Assembly: GCA_033557465.1 (NCBI GenBank) | Contig: JAWIIG010000038.1 | Location: forward strand, 1,612,001-1,676,000 | Length of the DNA: 64,000 nucleotides | Reading direction: 5' to 3' | From: Ichthyophis bannanicus | Lineage: Eukaryota > Chordata > Amphibia > Gymnophiona > Ichthyophiidae | In this document: positions 31,892 to 41,214 of the stretch, piece after piece | Numbering within the stretch: the first letter of the stretch is position 1 | Layout: each line of letters starts with the position of its first letter | Program-made: the position numbers and the translations under genes | Notes under the pieces: generated by a model | Databases searched by the model: none | Told to the model about the DNA's origin: nothing | The model's input: the letters and a program-made list of their open reading frames with translations, nothing else

Positions 31892-33499
31892 CAAAATCAT
31901 CTTCAGTACCTGAAGACTGGAGAGTGGCCAACATAACACCAATTTTTAAAAAGAGCTCCAGGAAACTACAGACCGGTGAGCCTGATGTCAGTACCAGGCA
32001 AAATGGTACAAATCATTATCAAGAACAAAACTACTGAACATAAAGTTGGTCATGGTTTAATGGGACCTTGTAGCGCTATATAAATGATTAATAGTAATAG
32101 TAAGCCAATATGGCTTTTAGCCAAGGAAAGTCTTGTTTCATTAATCTACTCTATTTTTTTTTGAAGGTGTGAATGAACAAGTAGATAGAGGAGAGCTGGT
32201 TAATATAGTGTATCTGGATTTTCAGAAAGCCTTTGACAAGGTCTCTCATGAGAGACACCTGACGAAGTGCCGCATCTTATCATTTGTTGTAAATAATTTG
32301 TTGAATTGTAAACCGTTTTGACCAGGTGAAAAGCGGTACATAAGCACAGCTAAATAAATAAATAAAAAGTCATGGGATAGGAGGCAGTATACTCTTGTAG
32401 ATTAGGAACTGGTTAAAAAAATAGAAAACGGAGAGTAGGGCTAAATGGGCAATTTTTTCAATGGAGAAAGGTAAATAGTGGGATATTCCAAGGATCTGCG
32501 CTAGGTCTGCTACTTTTTAACATATTCATAAATGACCTGGAAAATGGAAAAACGGGCAAGGTGGTCAAATGTGAAGATAATGCAAAATTATTCAAAGTTA
32601 TTAAAACACAAGAGGATTGTGAAAAATTACAAGTGGACCTTGAGAAATTGGGAGAGTGCTCATCCAAGTGGCAGATGAAATTTAATGCGGACTAGTGCAA
32701 AGTTATGTACTTAGGTAAGAACAACTGAAAACTACGGTTACACGCTGTAAGGTTCCACATTAGAAATCACCACCCAGGAAAAGGATCTGGGCATCATCGT
32801 GGATAATATGTTGAAACCCTCTGCCCAGCAGGGAATGGAGTATAAAACCAAGCATATTATAATGCCTCTGTATCGCTCCATGGTGCGACCGCGCCTCAAA
32901 TAGTGTGTGTAATTCTGGTCAGTATGTTTAAAAAAAAAGGATATAGAGGAATTAGAAATAGGTACAGAGAAGAGAGACCAAAAATGATAAAGAATGGAAG
33001 AAAACTCCTAAGAGGAAAGGCTTAAAAAGATTAGGGCTCCTCAGCTTGGATTAAAAAAAAACGATGGCTGAGGGGAGATATGATAGACGTCTATAAAATA
33101 AGTAGAGTGAAACAGGTAAACCTAGATCGGTTGTTTACTTCTTCAAAAAGTAGAAAAAGACTAGGACATGCAATGAAGCCATAATATAGCTCATTTAAGA
33201 ATAAATCGGAGAAAATATTTTTTACTCTACATGCAAACTCTGGAATTCGTTGTTGGAGGATGTAGTAAAAATGGTTAGTATAGTTGGGTTTAAAAGGTGG
33301 TTTGGATAAGTTCCTGGAGGAAAAGTCCATAAACCATTATTAAAGTGGACTGGGGAAATCTACTGCTTACCACTAGGATAAGCAGCATGGGAACCTGAAA
33401 GGTACTTGTGAGCTTGATTGGCTACTGTTAGAAACAGAACACTGGGCTCGATGGGCCTTTGGCCTGACCCGGTATGGCATATGTGTATTTGTTTGAACA

Positions 33500-33772
33500 A
33501 CATCTATATTAACGTTCTATTTTCAAGAAAAAAAGAGAGACCAGGGTGTCCGATACAGCACTGGATTGACCAGAAGGTAAAGCATGATGTATCTGAAGGC
33601 ATAAAAAAAGACAACTGAGGAGAATTGCTGGGCAGGCAGGCATGCACGCATGCATGGAGGGATGCTTCCAAAAGCATTCCTATTGGATGTTGGGGAGTGT
33701 TCCTGCACAGAGTTCTGTCGGGTGTCGACATCACCCATATGTGAAGGCTGCATTCCTGCTTGTTTCTGGAGA
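33500..33772 (-). repeat. Isolated right end of a family-1 DIRS element
   Basis: Starting just after the LINE, this matches the leader and right repeat of copies A and D: aaaagagagaccagggt, aactgaggagaattgctggg, gcatgcacgcatgcatgg, tgttggggagtgttcctgc, cacccatatgtgaaggctgc, with outer end tttctggaga. No coding part follows, so it is a truncated or recombined remnant about 0.8 kb left of copy D. Confidence 0.75.
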
Positions 33773-33954
33773 TATCTCCACAGATTATCAGTTAGTGCAT
33801 GGGCAGTAGTCCTCAAAGTGCTTCTGTCCCTAATGATTCCTTTACCTTTTGCCCAAACTTTGGCCTATTACTTCCACGATAGGTTTACAAGATTAGTCTT
33901 GAGATCTTCACAGGGCCACTTCCATCTACCCTTCCCCCTCAAAAGTAGCAGCAA

Positions 33955-34100
33955 TAATAGTGGTATTTATTTATTTAACTGGTTTTGGTATACCGTTTTT
34001 CTACCAGTCAAAACGGTTTACAATCAACAATGTGCACAAAGGTGTAAACAGCGATAGGTGCATGCAGGTTACAATGAACTTTTGATGGGGGGGGGGGGAC
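33955..34100 (-). repeat. SINE/LINE 3'-tail fragment (minus)
   Basis: A TTTATTTATTTAA run is followed by ggttttggtataccgttttt and caaaacggtttacaatcaac, the inverted tail of the SINE/LINE type common in this window. A G-run (34087-34098) closes it. Confidence 0.6.
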
Positions 34101-34199
34101 TTGTATCTGGTGGGGTACTTCAGGGGGAAGTCATCTAGAGAAGGTGGAGCGCAGAGGGTGATGAGAGGCAGGGACGGAGGGGTGGTGGTGTCAGGGCTA

Positions 34200-34586
34200 T
34201 CCAGTGTTGACTTTATCTGATTAGCGCAATTAATTTGGCATTGATCTGGGTAACTTCAGCTGCCATGAACAGCGGTGCCAATATTTAGAACCTTCAGCTG
34301 AATGGCCAATGGGATGCTGTCCAGATAAGGGTGCTGACAGTGCTGCTGAATATCTCCACAGATCACTCCAGCACTATCCGGTTAGTGTAGGGGTGGTCCA
34401 TGGGTGGAGAAAAGGCTGTCTCAGTACTATCCTGATGAATGCTGATTTTATTATTCAGCACCATTTTCAGTCGGCACTTAATGGGCCAACTTAGACTGCA
34501 TGAAAAGTGGACCAAAGTTGAAATCTGGATAAGTGACTATTAAAAATTTGCCAGCCCAGATGTTCAGCAGCCGCTCCTATACAGAT
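34200..34586. repeat. MITE-like non-coding repeat flanking DIRS copy D
   Basis: Segments such as gctgaatatctccacagatc, tatccggttagtg and attattcagcaccattttca recur in this interval and in part just outside both DIRS ends (33773-33800 and 40366-40400: cgctgaatatcctgccaata). D and the isolated DIRS end at 33772 seem to lie in or near copies of one non-coding repeat. There is no gene. Confidence 0.45.
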
Positions 34587-34776
34587 AAAGCATAGTTACT
34601 CACCTGTAACAGGTGTTCTCCAGGAGCAGCAGGAATCAGTCCTCACATATGGGTGACGTCGGCGCCGACGGAGCCCTCGCGGAGCAATTTTCCCCAGCTT
34701 TCAAAGAAAGCCTTTGGGAATTGCAGCGCGCATGCGCGGTCTCCTTCCCGCCCAAGGGTGCCATCTTAGCCAGTCT
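34587..34776. repeat. Left terminal repeat of DIRS copy D
   Basis: The outer unique part aaagcatagttactcacctg...ggagcagcaggaa is followed by the 141-bp core (tcagtcctcacatatgggtg ... ccatcttagccagtct), which is identical in reverse complement to 40204-40344. Confidence 0.93.
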
Positions 34777-34861
34777 GATGACATAGCTAAAAGACAGCAT
34801 AAAAATTTGAAAAAAAAAACTTAAGCAGATGATTGCAACTCCAAGGGGAGGAGGGAGGGTT

Positions 34862-34959
34862 GTGAGGACTGATTCCTGCTGCTCCTGGAGAACACCTGTT
34901 ACAGGTGAGTAACTACGCTTTCTCCAGGACCAAGCAGGAAGTCAGTCCTCACATATGGG
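34862..34959. repeat. Internal complementary region of DIRS copy D
   Basis: The left half is complementary to the outer left end (34588-34645). The right half (tctccaggaccaagcaggaa ... cctcacatatggg) is complementary to the outer right end (about 40330-40365). The junction is at 34920/34921. It differs from the left end at one base (aactacgctt versus aactatgctt). Confidence 0.92.
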
Positions 34960-35095
34960 ACTCCCAAGCTTAAGGCTACCGGAGACCCTAAGCACAAAAA
35001 TGAGCTCCCTCTAGCTCAGCGGCACAGAAGGAAGGAATCTTCACTGAATTATTACCCACCGGTAGCCCACATCCGGGATGGAGGGTAGGAGTTGC

Positions 35096-36160
35096 TCAAA
35101 CCTCGAAGAGATTTCGGAGGACTGCCTGTCCGAAAGCACTGTCCCTGCGGGACTCCCTCTCGAGACAGTAATGGACCGCAAAAGTCTGGCTCGAAGACCA
35201 AGTAGCGGCCCGGCAGATGTCTGCCAGCGGAACAGAGCAGAGGTAAGCCACTGACGTAGCCTTCGCCCGAACACAATGAGCCGTGACTCGACTTTCTAAC
35301 GAGAGTCCGGCTGCCCCATAAGCCCAAGCGATACAGTCAGCAACCCAGATGGACAGAGTACGCTTGGAGACCGGGAGCCCCAATTTATTGGGGTCAAAAG
35401 ACACAAAAAGCTGAGCAGCTTTACGGTGCTCCCGCGTACGGTCAAGGTAGAAGTTCAATGCCCTTCTACAGTCCAGGGTATGCAGGACCATTTCAGCTCG
35501 GCTGGAGTGTGGTCTGGGAAAGAAGGTCGGAAGTACCACCTCCTGATTGATGTGAAAAGGGGAGACCACTTTTGGAAGAAATTTTGGGTGAGTCCGTAGG
35601 ACTACCCTATTTTTGTAGAACCGAGTGTAAGGGGGATCAGACACGAGGGCCTGCAATTCACTTACGCGTCTAGCGGAAGTGAGGGCTATCAGGAACAATG
35701 TCTTCCAAGAAAGAAAACGGAGAGAACAGGTAGCCATAGGTTCAAAAGGCGGACAGGTGATCCGCTGTAAAACCACATTCAGATCCCAGTCGGGCGCTGG
35801 CGGGCGCAGAGGTGGTTTAAGTAGAAGGAGACCTCGGAGAAACCTCGCTACGAGAGGGTCGCTGGAAAGAGGTCTGCCGTCCACCGGCACATGATGTGCT
35901 GAAAGAGCACTGAGGTGAACTTTGACGGAGTTGGACTTAAGTCCCAGATTAGAGAGGTAGAGCAAGTACTGCAAGATCACCGACACCGAGCAGGAGAAGG
36001 GATCCTGAGACTGTTGGGCACACCAAGCGGAAAAGCGACGCCATTTAAGGGCGTAGCATTTGCGGGTAGAAGGTCGCCGAGAAGCTAGGACGACCTCTTC
36101 CACCTCTGCCGGCAGGAGAAAGGGAGCAAGGACTACCCTCTCAGCAGCCAGGCCATTAGA
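35096..36160 (-). CDS. DIRS ORF3 tyrosine recombinase (copy D), intact frame
   Basis: The frame is open from the overlap with the RNase H ORF to the stop at 35096. The N-terminal core-binding part has VEEVVLASRRPSTRKCYALK and LKSNSVKVHLSALSAHH. The catalytic part has TSARRVSELQAL (box I Arg), KRTLSIWVADCIAWAYG, HCVRAKATSVAYL (H-x-x-R), DICRAATWSSSQTF and then HYCLERES with the nucleophile Tyr candidate. The C-terminus is AVLRNLFEV. All expected catalytic residues are visible. The true start is unclear because the same frame runs far upstream (38464), fusing RT and nonsense segments. ORF3 is probably translated by a coupled mechanism or from its own ATG. Confidence 0.9.
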   Translation of the reverse strand, partial: SNGLAAERVVLAPFLLPAEVEEVVLASRRPSTRKCYALKWRRFSAWCAQQSQDPFSCSVSVILQYLLYLSNLGLKSNSVKVHLSALSAHHVPVDGRPLSSDPLVARFLRGLLLLKPPLRPPAPDWDLNVVLQRITCPPFEPMATCSLRFLSWKTLFLIALTSARRVSELQALVSDPPYTRFYKNRVVLRTHPKFLPKVVSPFHINQEVVLPTFFPRPHSSRAEMVLHTLDCRRALNFYLDRTREHRKAAQLFVSFDPNKLGLPVSKRTLSIWVADCIAWAYGAAGLSLESRVTAHCVRAKATSVAYLCSVPLADICRAATWSSSQTFAVHYCLERESRRDSAFGQAVLRNLFEV

Positions 36161-38040
36161 TTGAGAGATCTGAGATTGGGGTGTAGCAGAGACCCCTGAT
36201 CCTGAGTGAGGAGATCCGGTTGAAACCCCAGGGGGAATGGATCCTCCACCGCTAATTGCAGCAGGAGTGGAAACCACGGCTGTCTGGGCCAGCGAGGAGC
36301 GATCAGGATCATGGAAGCTTTGTCTCGGAGAACCTTGAAAAGAGTTTGAGAGACTAGCGGGATGGGAGGGAAAGCATACAGAAGGCTCTCCGACCATGAG
36401 AGTAGAAAAGCATCCGCCGCAACTCGAAGGGGATGTGGCTGACGAGAACAGAAGCGAGGAAGTTGCCGGTTGAGAGGACTGGCAAAGAGATCCATCGTGG
36501 GGAGGCCCCACTTTAGAAATAGCTTCTGAACTACCAAGGGATCCAGGCGCCACTCGTGCGGCTGGAGGATCCTGCTGAGTTTGTCCGCCAGGCAATTTTC
36601 TTGGCCTGGGAGATAAACTGCCTTGAGAAGGATGCCGTGACTGACGGCCCAAGAAAAGAGCTTCTGAGCCTCGCGGCAGAGAAGGAAGGAGCCCGTGCCC
36701 CCCTGTTTGTTGACGTAGAACATGGCCACTTGATTGTCCGTCTGGACAAGGACGGACTGGTGAGAAGTCAGGTGGGAGAAAACCCTGAGCGCCAGACGAA
36801 TCGCTCTGAGCTCCAGGAAGTTGATCTGTTGAGCAGACTCCCACGCGGTCCAAAGACCCTGAGTGCATGCCCCTTGGCAATGTGCTCCCCAACCCAGGAG
36901 GGACGCATCTGTCGTCAGCACTTGAGCCGGCTGAGGTGACTGAAAAGGCATGCCGAGTACCAGGTTCGGCCGATGAAGCCACCACTGGAGAGAAGAGGCC
37001 AGCGGCTCGGAGATGCGCACTAAGTCGGCTAGACCGCCGGTGGCTTGCTGCCACTGCTTGCGAAGGCACCATTGAGCAGGCCGCATATTCAGGCGGGCAT
37101 TGGGGGTCACATGGACGGTGGAAGCCATATGGCCGAGCAGTCTCAGGAAGCGCCTGGCGGAGACCAGGGACTGGCTGCGAAAACGGCCGGCTAGGTCCAT
37201 GAGCCGTTGAGCCCTGTCGAGAGGCAGGAAAGCTCGCGCCTGAGGAGTGTGCAGTCTTGCGCCGATGAACTCGAGATCCTGTGAGGGGAGCAAAGTGGAC
37301 TTTGCGAAGTTTATGACAAAGCCCAAGTACTGCAGAAGGGTCACCGTGCGGTGCGTGGCGTTGGTGACCTCCGGAGCGGACGCTGCTCTGATGAGCCAGT
37401 CGTCGAGGTACGGAAAGACAGAGGCCGTGAAGCCGGAGATGGGCCGCTACCACCGCGAGACATTTTGTGAAGACTCGCGGTGCGGAGGACAGGCCAAAGG
37501 GCAGTACTCTGTACTGGTAATGATTTCCTGCCACCACAAACCGTAGGTACTGGCGGTGGCTTGGGTGGATGAGGATGTGCGTGTAGGCATCCTTTAGATC
37601 CAAGGAGCATAGCCAATCTCCCTGCTGGAGGTAGGGCAGAAGGATGCCAAGGGTAAGCATTTTGAACTTTTCTCGCACGAGGAACTTGTTGAGGTTGCGC
37701 AAGTCCAGGATGGGTCTGAGGCCTCCTGTCCTTTTTGGTATTAGAAAATACCTGGAATAAAAGCCTTGACCTCTCAGGTGGTGGGGCACCGGTTCCACAG
37801 CCTGTTCCTGTAGGAGACTTGCTAACTCCTGAAGGAGTAAGTCCCTGTGCAGAGGGAGTCGTGGAGGTTCTCCCGGAAAATAAGAGGGAGGAACCTGATG
37901 GAAGTGGAGAAGATAGCCTTCTCGTACGACCTGAAGCACCCAGGCATCGGAAGTGATGTTGGACCACCTGTGGGCGAAGTGAACCAGCCGGCCTCCGGTG
38001 CTGGGAGGAGCCAGCGGAGGGGGAGAGGCTATGCTGATAT
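36133..38040 (-). pseudogene. DIRS ORF2 reverse transcriptase-RNase H (copy D), 2-bp deletion
   Basis: RT blocks in one frame are GYLLHFHQVPPSYFPGEPPR near 37900, GLRPILDLRNLNKFLVREKF, DLKDAYTHILIHPSHRQYLR and LPFGLSSAPRVFTKC. At about 37425 two bases are missing relative to copy B (cggcctctgtctttccgtac). The motif VFPYLDDWLI (GAC GAC intact) therefore falls in the second frame, which continues as the open 403-codon RNase H ORF (37344-36133): LTTDASLLGWGAH, INFLELRAIRLAL, TDNQVAMFYVNKQGG, YLPGQENCLADKLSR, then MDLFAS and YAFPP...IAPRWPRQPWFPLL. This single lesion seems to be the only coding defect in copy D. Confidence 0.9.
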
Positions 38041-38042
38041 AG

Positions 38043-39965
38043 TCAAAAACCCCCACCCTGCTGAGCAGGGGCTGGTGGTGCAGGCTTGGGGGTTTGCTGC
38101 CTACGGGACCCGTCACCCCGTCCCTTGGCCTGCTGGCCCTGTTGGGGAGCTGCAGAGGCCTGATATTGAGGGTAGTGTTTATAGGCAGCCGCCTTTCTCG
38201 GGTAAAAGGACTTCTTTCCCAAGCCCTTCTTTTTCTGGGAAGGAGCGGAGGTCTTTCTAGAAAGCCTAGTCCTGGTGAGAGTCTCCGTCTCGATCTGTGC
38301 AGCCTTTTCCGCCATGGGCTTGCCAAAGAGGTTCTCACCTCGGCAGGGGACATCGACCAACTTGTCCTGCACCCAGGGTTCAAGGTCAGACGACTGAAGC
38401 CAAGCCTGTCGGCGGGCACCGATGCCGGCTGCGGCCACTCGAGCCGATGCTTCAAAGCCATCATAGGCTGCTCGGGACATGAATTTGGAGCATTCCCGAA
38501 TACCAGTTGTTAAGGCTAGGAACCTCCGCAAAGGTTCCTCGGACAATCCAGCGGAGAATCCGGCTAGCTCTTTAGCCAGGTCTCGGAGATACATGCCCAT
38601 GTATAGCTGGTAGGTCTGGACACGACAAGCAAGCATAGAGCCCTGGAAACACTTCTTACCAAGGCCATCCAGGTTACGGGCCTCCCTGCCAGGAGGTACC
38701 GAGGAGTGCATCTTTTGGCTCTTAAGCCTATGCATGGCCGATTCCACTACCATGGAATGGTGTGGTAGCTGTGCTTTTTGGAAGCCAGGACTCTTGCGGA
38801 CTCGATAGATGGAATCTACCCGCTTGCTTAAGACCGGCGAGGAGGCCGGACTCTCCCACATGCGGAAGAGTAGTCGTTCCAGCATGGGAGGAACCGGTAC
38901 AGTAAAGTGTTCCCTGGCGGGAGAGTCATACTGGAGGGCGTCGAGCTCTTCGGCTCGAGGCTCCTCCTCGGGATCCGCAGGGAAGGCCAAAGCCTTGGCC
39001 ATATCCCTGACGAAGTCCGAGAACCGGGCATCCTCCGGAGGGGACTGCTTCCGAGGTTCGGACTCAGGCGAGTCCGAGGGGACACACCGAGTCCGAAAGG
39101 AATCAGGTGACTCTTCCTCTTCCGATTCCCAGATCGACTCCGAGGAGGAATCGGTGGGGTCGGCTCGGGCGGGCGCAGACGTCGGCCGCCCCGACACCGA
39201 GGGAGTCGGCGTCGACGACCTCGGTCCCGAACGGGAGGCCGAGGGTGACCTCGACCGAGGATCGACTCGAGTTCGCATGGACTCGAGGATCGGCTCGGTC
39301 TCCGGGGTCGACTTAGACGTCGACGTCCCGGCGGTCGGGGCAGCGGCGCCAGCAAGGCTAGCGATCAGTGCCCGCTGCTGGTCCATGAAGGCAGATAGTC
39401 TGCTCTCCAAGGCCGTCAACCTGAGTCCGACCTCAGGTGACCCAGCAGCCCCCGACTCGGGCCCCGACGGCGTCGGGCCCGACGTCGGCAGTCTCGGAGG
39501 CGAGTCCAGGAGGACTACAGGACTTACCCGAGCAGGCAACTCCGACTCCAAGCGAGGTCGCTTCGGGAGGTGCTCCTTCTCCAAGGACCCGGGACGGCTA
39601 TCGGGGCTATGCGACCTGGCCCTCGCGGAGCCAGGAGCGTCCACCGACGCCACCCTCGCGGGTTTCGTCTTCCGTCGATGGTCCCCGGAGGGAGAACCCC
39701 TGTCGGAGGAGCTTCGGCGATGGTCAGAGCTGGAACCTCTGGACGCCGAAGCCTCCGACGAGGTCCGGGTACGGCTGGGGTCAGCGAAGATTCTATCCCG
39801 CTGGTGCCGCCGACTTCTCAACGCTTTGGAGGACATTTTGCCACAGGCCCCACAGATCATTTCTTCATGATTCGGGCCCAGGCAGCGGAGGCAATTATCG
39901 TGTGTGTCAGTGAGTGACATATTTCTGTCACACTGACCACACCGCTTGAAACCACTGGCAGCCAT
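38043..39965 (-). CDS. DIRS ORF1 gag-like protein (copy D), 640 aa
   Basis: I chose ATG 39963-39965 (MAASGFKRCGQCDRNMSLTD) because it aligns with the starts in copies A and B. The open frame extends in frame to 40331, inside the terminal repeat. In order it has an N-terminal Cys/His cluster (CGQC, HDNCLRCLG, H..MICGAC), a basic/Ser-rich stretch and a helix-like LESRLSAFMDQQRALIASL. A long Ser/Pro/Arg low-complexity part follows, then ESEEEESPDSF and PPEDARFSDFV, PHHSMVVESAMHRLKSQ, LYMGMYLRDLAKELAGF and CRGENLFGKPMAEKAAQ. It ends in a basic Gln/Pro tail. It overlaps ORF2 at its 3' end. It presumably packages element RNA. No major homology region or zinc knuckle of the retroviral type is seen. 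Confidence 0.88.
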   Translation of the reverse strand: MAASGFKRCGQCDRNMSLTDTHDNCLRCLGPNHEEMICGACGKMSSKALRSRRHQRDRIFADPSRTRTSSEASASRGSSSDHRRSSSDRGSPSGDHRRKTKPARVASVDAPGSARARSHSPDSRPGSLEKEHLPKRPRLESELPARVSPVVLLDSPPRLPTSGPTPSGPESGAAGSPEVGLRLTALESRLSAFMDQQRALIASLAGAAAPTAGTSTSKSTPETEPILESMRTRVDPRSRSPSASRSGPRSSTPTPSVSGRPTSAPARADPTDSSSESIWESEEEESPDSFRTRCVPSDSPESEPRKQSPPEDARFSDFVRDMAKALAFPADPEEEPRAEELDALQYDSPAREHFTVPVPPMLERLLFRMWESPASSPVLSKRVDSIYRVRKSPGFQKAQLPHHSMVVESAMHRLKSQKMHSSVPPGREARNLDGLGKKCFQGSMLACRVQTYQLYMGMYLRDLAKELAGFSAGLSEEPLRRFLALTTGIRECSKFMSRAAYDGFEASARVAAAGIGARRQAWLQSSDLEPWVQDKLVDVPCRGENLFGKPMAEKAAQIETETLTRTRLSRKTSAPSQKKKGLGKKSFYPRKAAAYKHYPQYQASAAPQQGQQAKGRGDGSRRQQTPKPAPPAPAQQGGGF

Positions 39966-40203
39966 CGGGGGAAAAAGGGCCCCTGCAAGGTCAAAGGACC
40001 GGGCTGCCAGCGAAAAACCGAAAATGAAACTGAGTAAAATCAGAAAAAACCGAAAAAATAGAGACAGACTCGTGACGGCGTCGCGAGTCCGGGCAGGAAA
40101 AAGACCGGCGTCGAACCGAAGGAAAAAAGAGAAATATATTATAAAAATCAACTTTTTCGCGGGGACACGACGGGTACGTCTGTAGGGCTCCGCGGAAAAA
40201 AGA

Positions 40204-40365
40204 AGACTGGCTAAGATGGCACCCTTGGGCGGGAAGGAGACCGCGCATGCGCGCTGCAATTCCCAAAGGCTTTCTTTGAAAGCTGGGGAAAATTGCTCCG
40301 CGAGGGCTCCGTCGGCGCCGACGTCACCCATATGTGAGGACTGACTTCCTGCTTGGTCCTGGAGA
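40204..40365. repeat. Right terminal repeat of DIRS copy D
   Basis: The 141-bp core (40204-40344) is the exact reverse complement of 34636-34776. The outer end ttcctgcttggtcctggaga (to 40365) is specific to this side. Confidence 0.93.
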
Positions 40366-40557
40366 ATGCCGCTGAATATCCTGCCAATATTTAAGAGCTG
40401 TAGCTGACTATACTGGTGTTTGAATATCTGCTGTTTTGAAAATTGGGCCCATTATTTTGTTTTTATTTACAAAACCAAATATACCACTCATCCAAACAAG
40501 GTCTTCTCATGCCTGGTTGACATTAACATAATCCTGCTTTAATAAACATGCTCTCAC
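40366..40557. other. Intron sequence between DIRS copy D and the exon
   Basis: This contains part of the MITE-like repeat near 40366-40400 and otherwise ordinary AT-rich intron. No gene is seen. Confidence 0.5.
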
Positions 40558-40650
40558 CTTCGGCATACAAGCCTCTAGGATTGTCAGGGCATGACCTCGA
40601 CAGATGTCCCATCTCTCCACAAATGAAACATTCAGCATAAGGAAACTCTC
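40558..40650 (-). CDS. ZCCHC9: ZCCHC9 exon with third CCHC zinc knuckle
   Basis: On the minus strand the acceptor gaaagaatc is read as gattctttcag before the exon, and gtgagag follows at 40557-40551. The 93-bp exon starts with two bases completing a Gly codon and reads EFPYAECFICGEMGHLSRSC followed by PDNPRGLYAE, ending in phase 1. CFICGEMGHLSRSC is a perfect C-x2-C-x4-H-x4-C knuckle. Sequence and position match the third knuckle of ZCCHC9. The phases fit the exons at 52555-52705 (ends phase 1) and 23782-23850 (starts with two bases). The introns here are about 11.9 and 16.7 kb and are filled by retroelements. Confidence 0.92.
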
Positions 40651-41214
40651 CTGAAAGAATCATTTTTAAAAATGACATAGGTGAACATGCTACAGCACTA
40701 AAAACCAGGCAAAATAAACCCACCTATAACTCAAATTGGTACAGCCCAGAATTAAAATGATTAAATACTGGTCTAAGAAGAATGGAACACAGAGTGCACC
40801 ACTCACAAAATCATTTTTAAAAAGACAACTTTGCTATAAAATCAATACAAAATTAATGGATAACTCAGTATTTTAACTTTAAGTTTCCCCTGGGCTTTGG
40901 TGTGGTTTTATTCAATGCTCCTTGATCCAGCATCGGAAAATCAAAAAGACCACATCAGAGGGGTATGCAGAAGCAGCAATTTACTTTGTCTCTGTCCCAA
41001 CTGAGATCAGGGACAGGAGGTGGTTATAGTCCATGGAGTCTGGAACACTACTTTAGAATCAAAGACGATCCCCCCAAATCAGAGACTGTCAAAACCTAAA
41101 ATGTATGTTAATTAATATGCATTCAGTTAGCAATCCCTCTTAGATTACAGCATAGACCACTCACAAAATCAACAAGATAAAAATAGATACTTGCAGAACC
41201 TAAACAACTTATAG
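40651..41214. other. AT-rich intron sequence
   Basis: No gene or complete repeat is seen. The sequence accactcacaaaatca occurs twice (near 40800 and 41158). I see nothing else of note. Confidence 0.4.

Larger units (their letters stand above)
27690..33490 (+). mobile_element. CR1/L2-like LINE, 5'-truncated, split by a Penelope-like element
   Basis: The left part (27690-28554) carries the end of the endonuclease (GGVIMGDFNYSSISWV), then AILDLILGGAQDLVQEI, VPLGNSAHNMITSDLIIG and, near 28455, SPGLDGIY. After the insertion the right part (31892-33490) resumes with SSVPEDWRVANITPIFKK. It continues with VYLDFQKAFDKVSHERHL (motif A) and LFNIFINDLENGKTG. The YADD position is decayed to CEDN (near 32575), followed by LEKLGECSSKWQMKFNAD. 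The 3' end is the typical ggctcgatgggcctttggcctgac...tatggca (33446-33480). Two small inserts with SINE-type tails lie at about 32060-32160 and 32270-32370. Many stops make it dead. Confidence 0.82.
34587..40365 (-). mobile_element. DIRS retrotransposon copy D (family 1), complete and young
   Basis: This 5.78-kb minus-strand element is complete. It has a right inverted repeat, leader, open gag (39965-38043), RT-RNase H (about 38040-36133, one 2-bp deletion), an open tyrosine recombinase (about 36160-35096), the internal complementary region (34862-34959) and a left inverted repeat. The 141-bp core of the two terminal repeats (34636-34776 and 40204-40344) is identical as read, and the outer ends differ by design. 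No target duplication is apparent, as expected for recombinase-mediated insertion. Its GC- and CpG-dense gag shows little CpG decay. It sits in the ZCCHC9 intron, in the same orientation as the gene. Confidence 0.94.

Noticed and set aside
35096..38464. 1122-codon minus-strand ORF as an RT-recombinase fusion
   Set aside because: Same situation as in copy B: RT is read up to about 37425, then nonsense, then recombinase. RNase H is in a separate open frame (37344-36133).
38809..39870. 353-codon plus-strand ORF opposite DIRS gag
   Set aside because: It is an antisense shadow of the CpG-rich gag. The equivalent plus-strand frame in copy B (7935-8570) has no independent motif and follows from codon composition.
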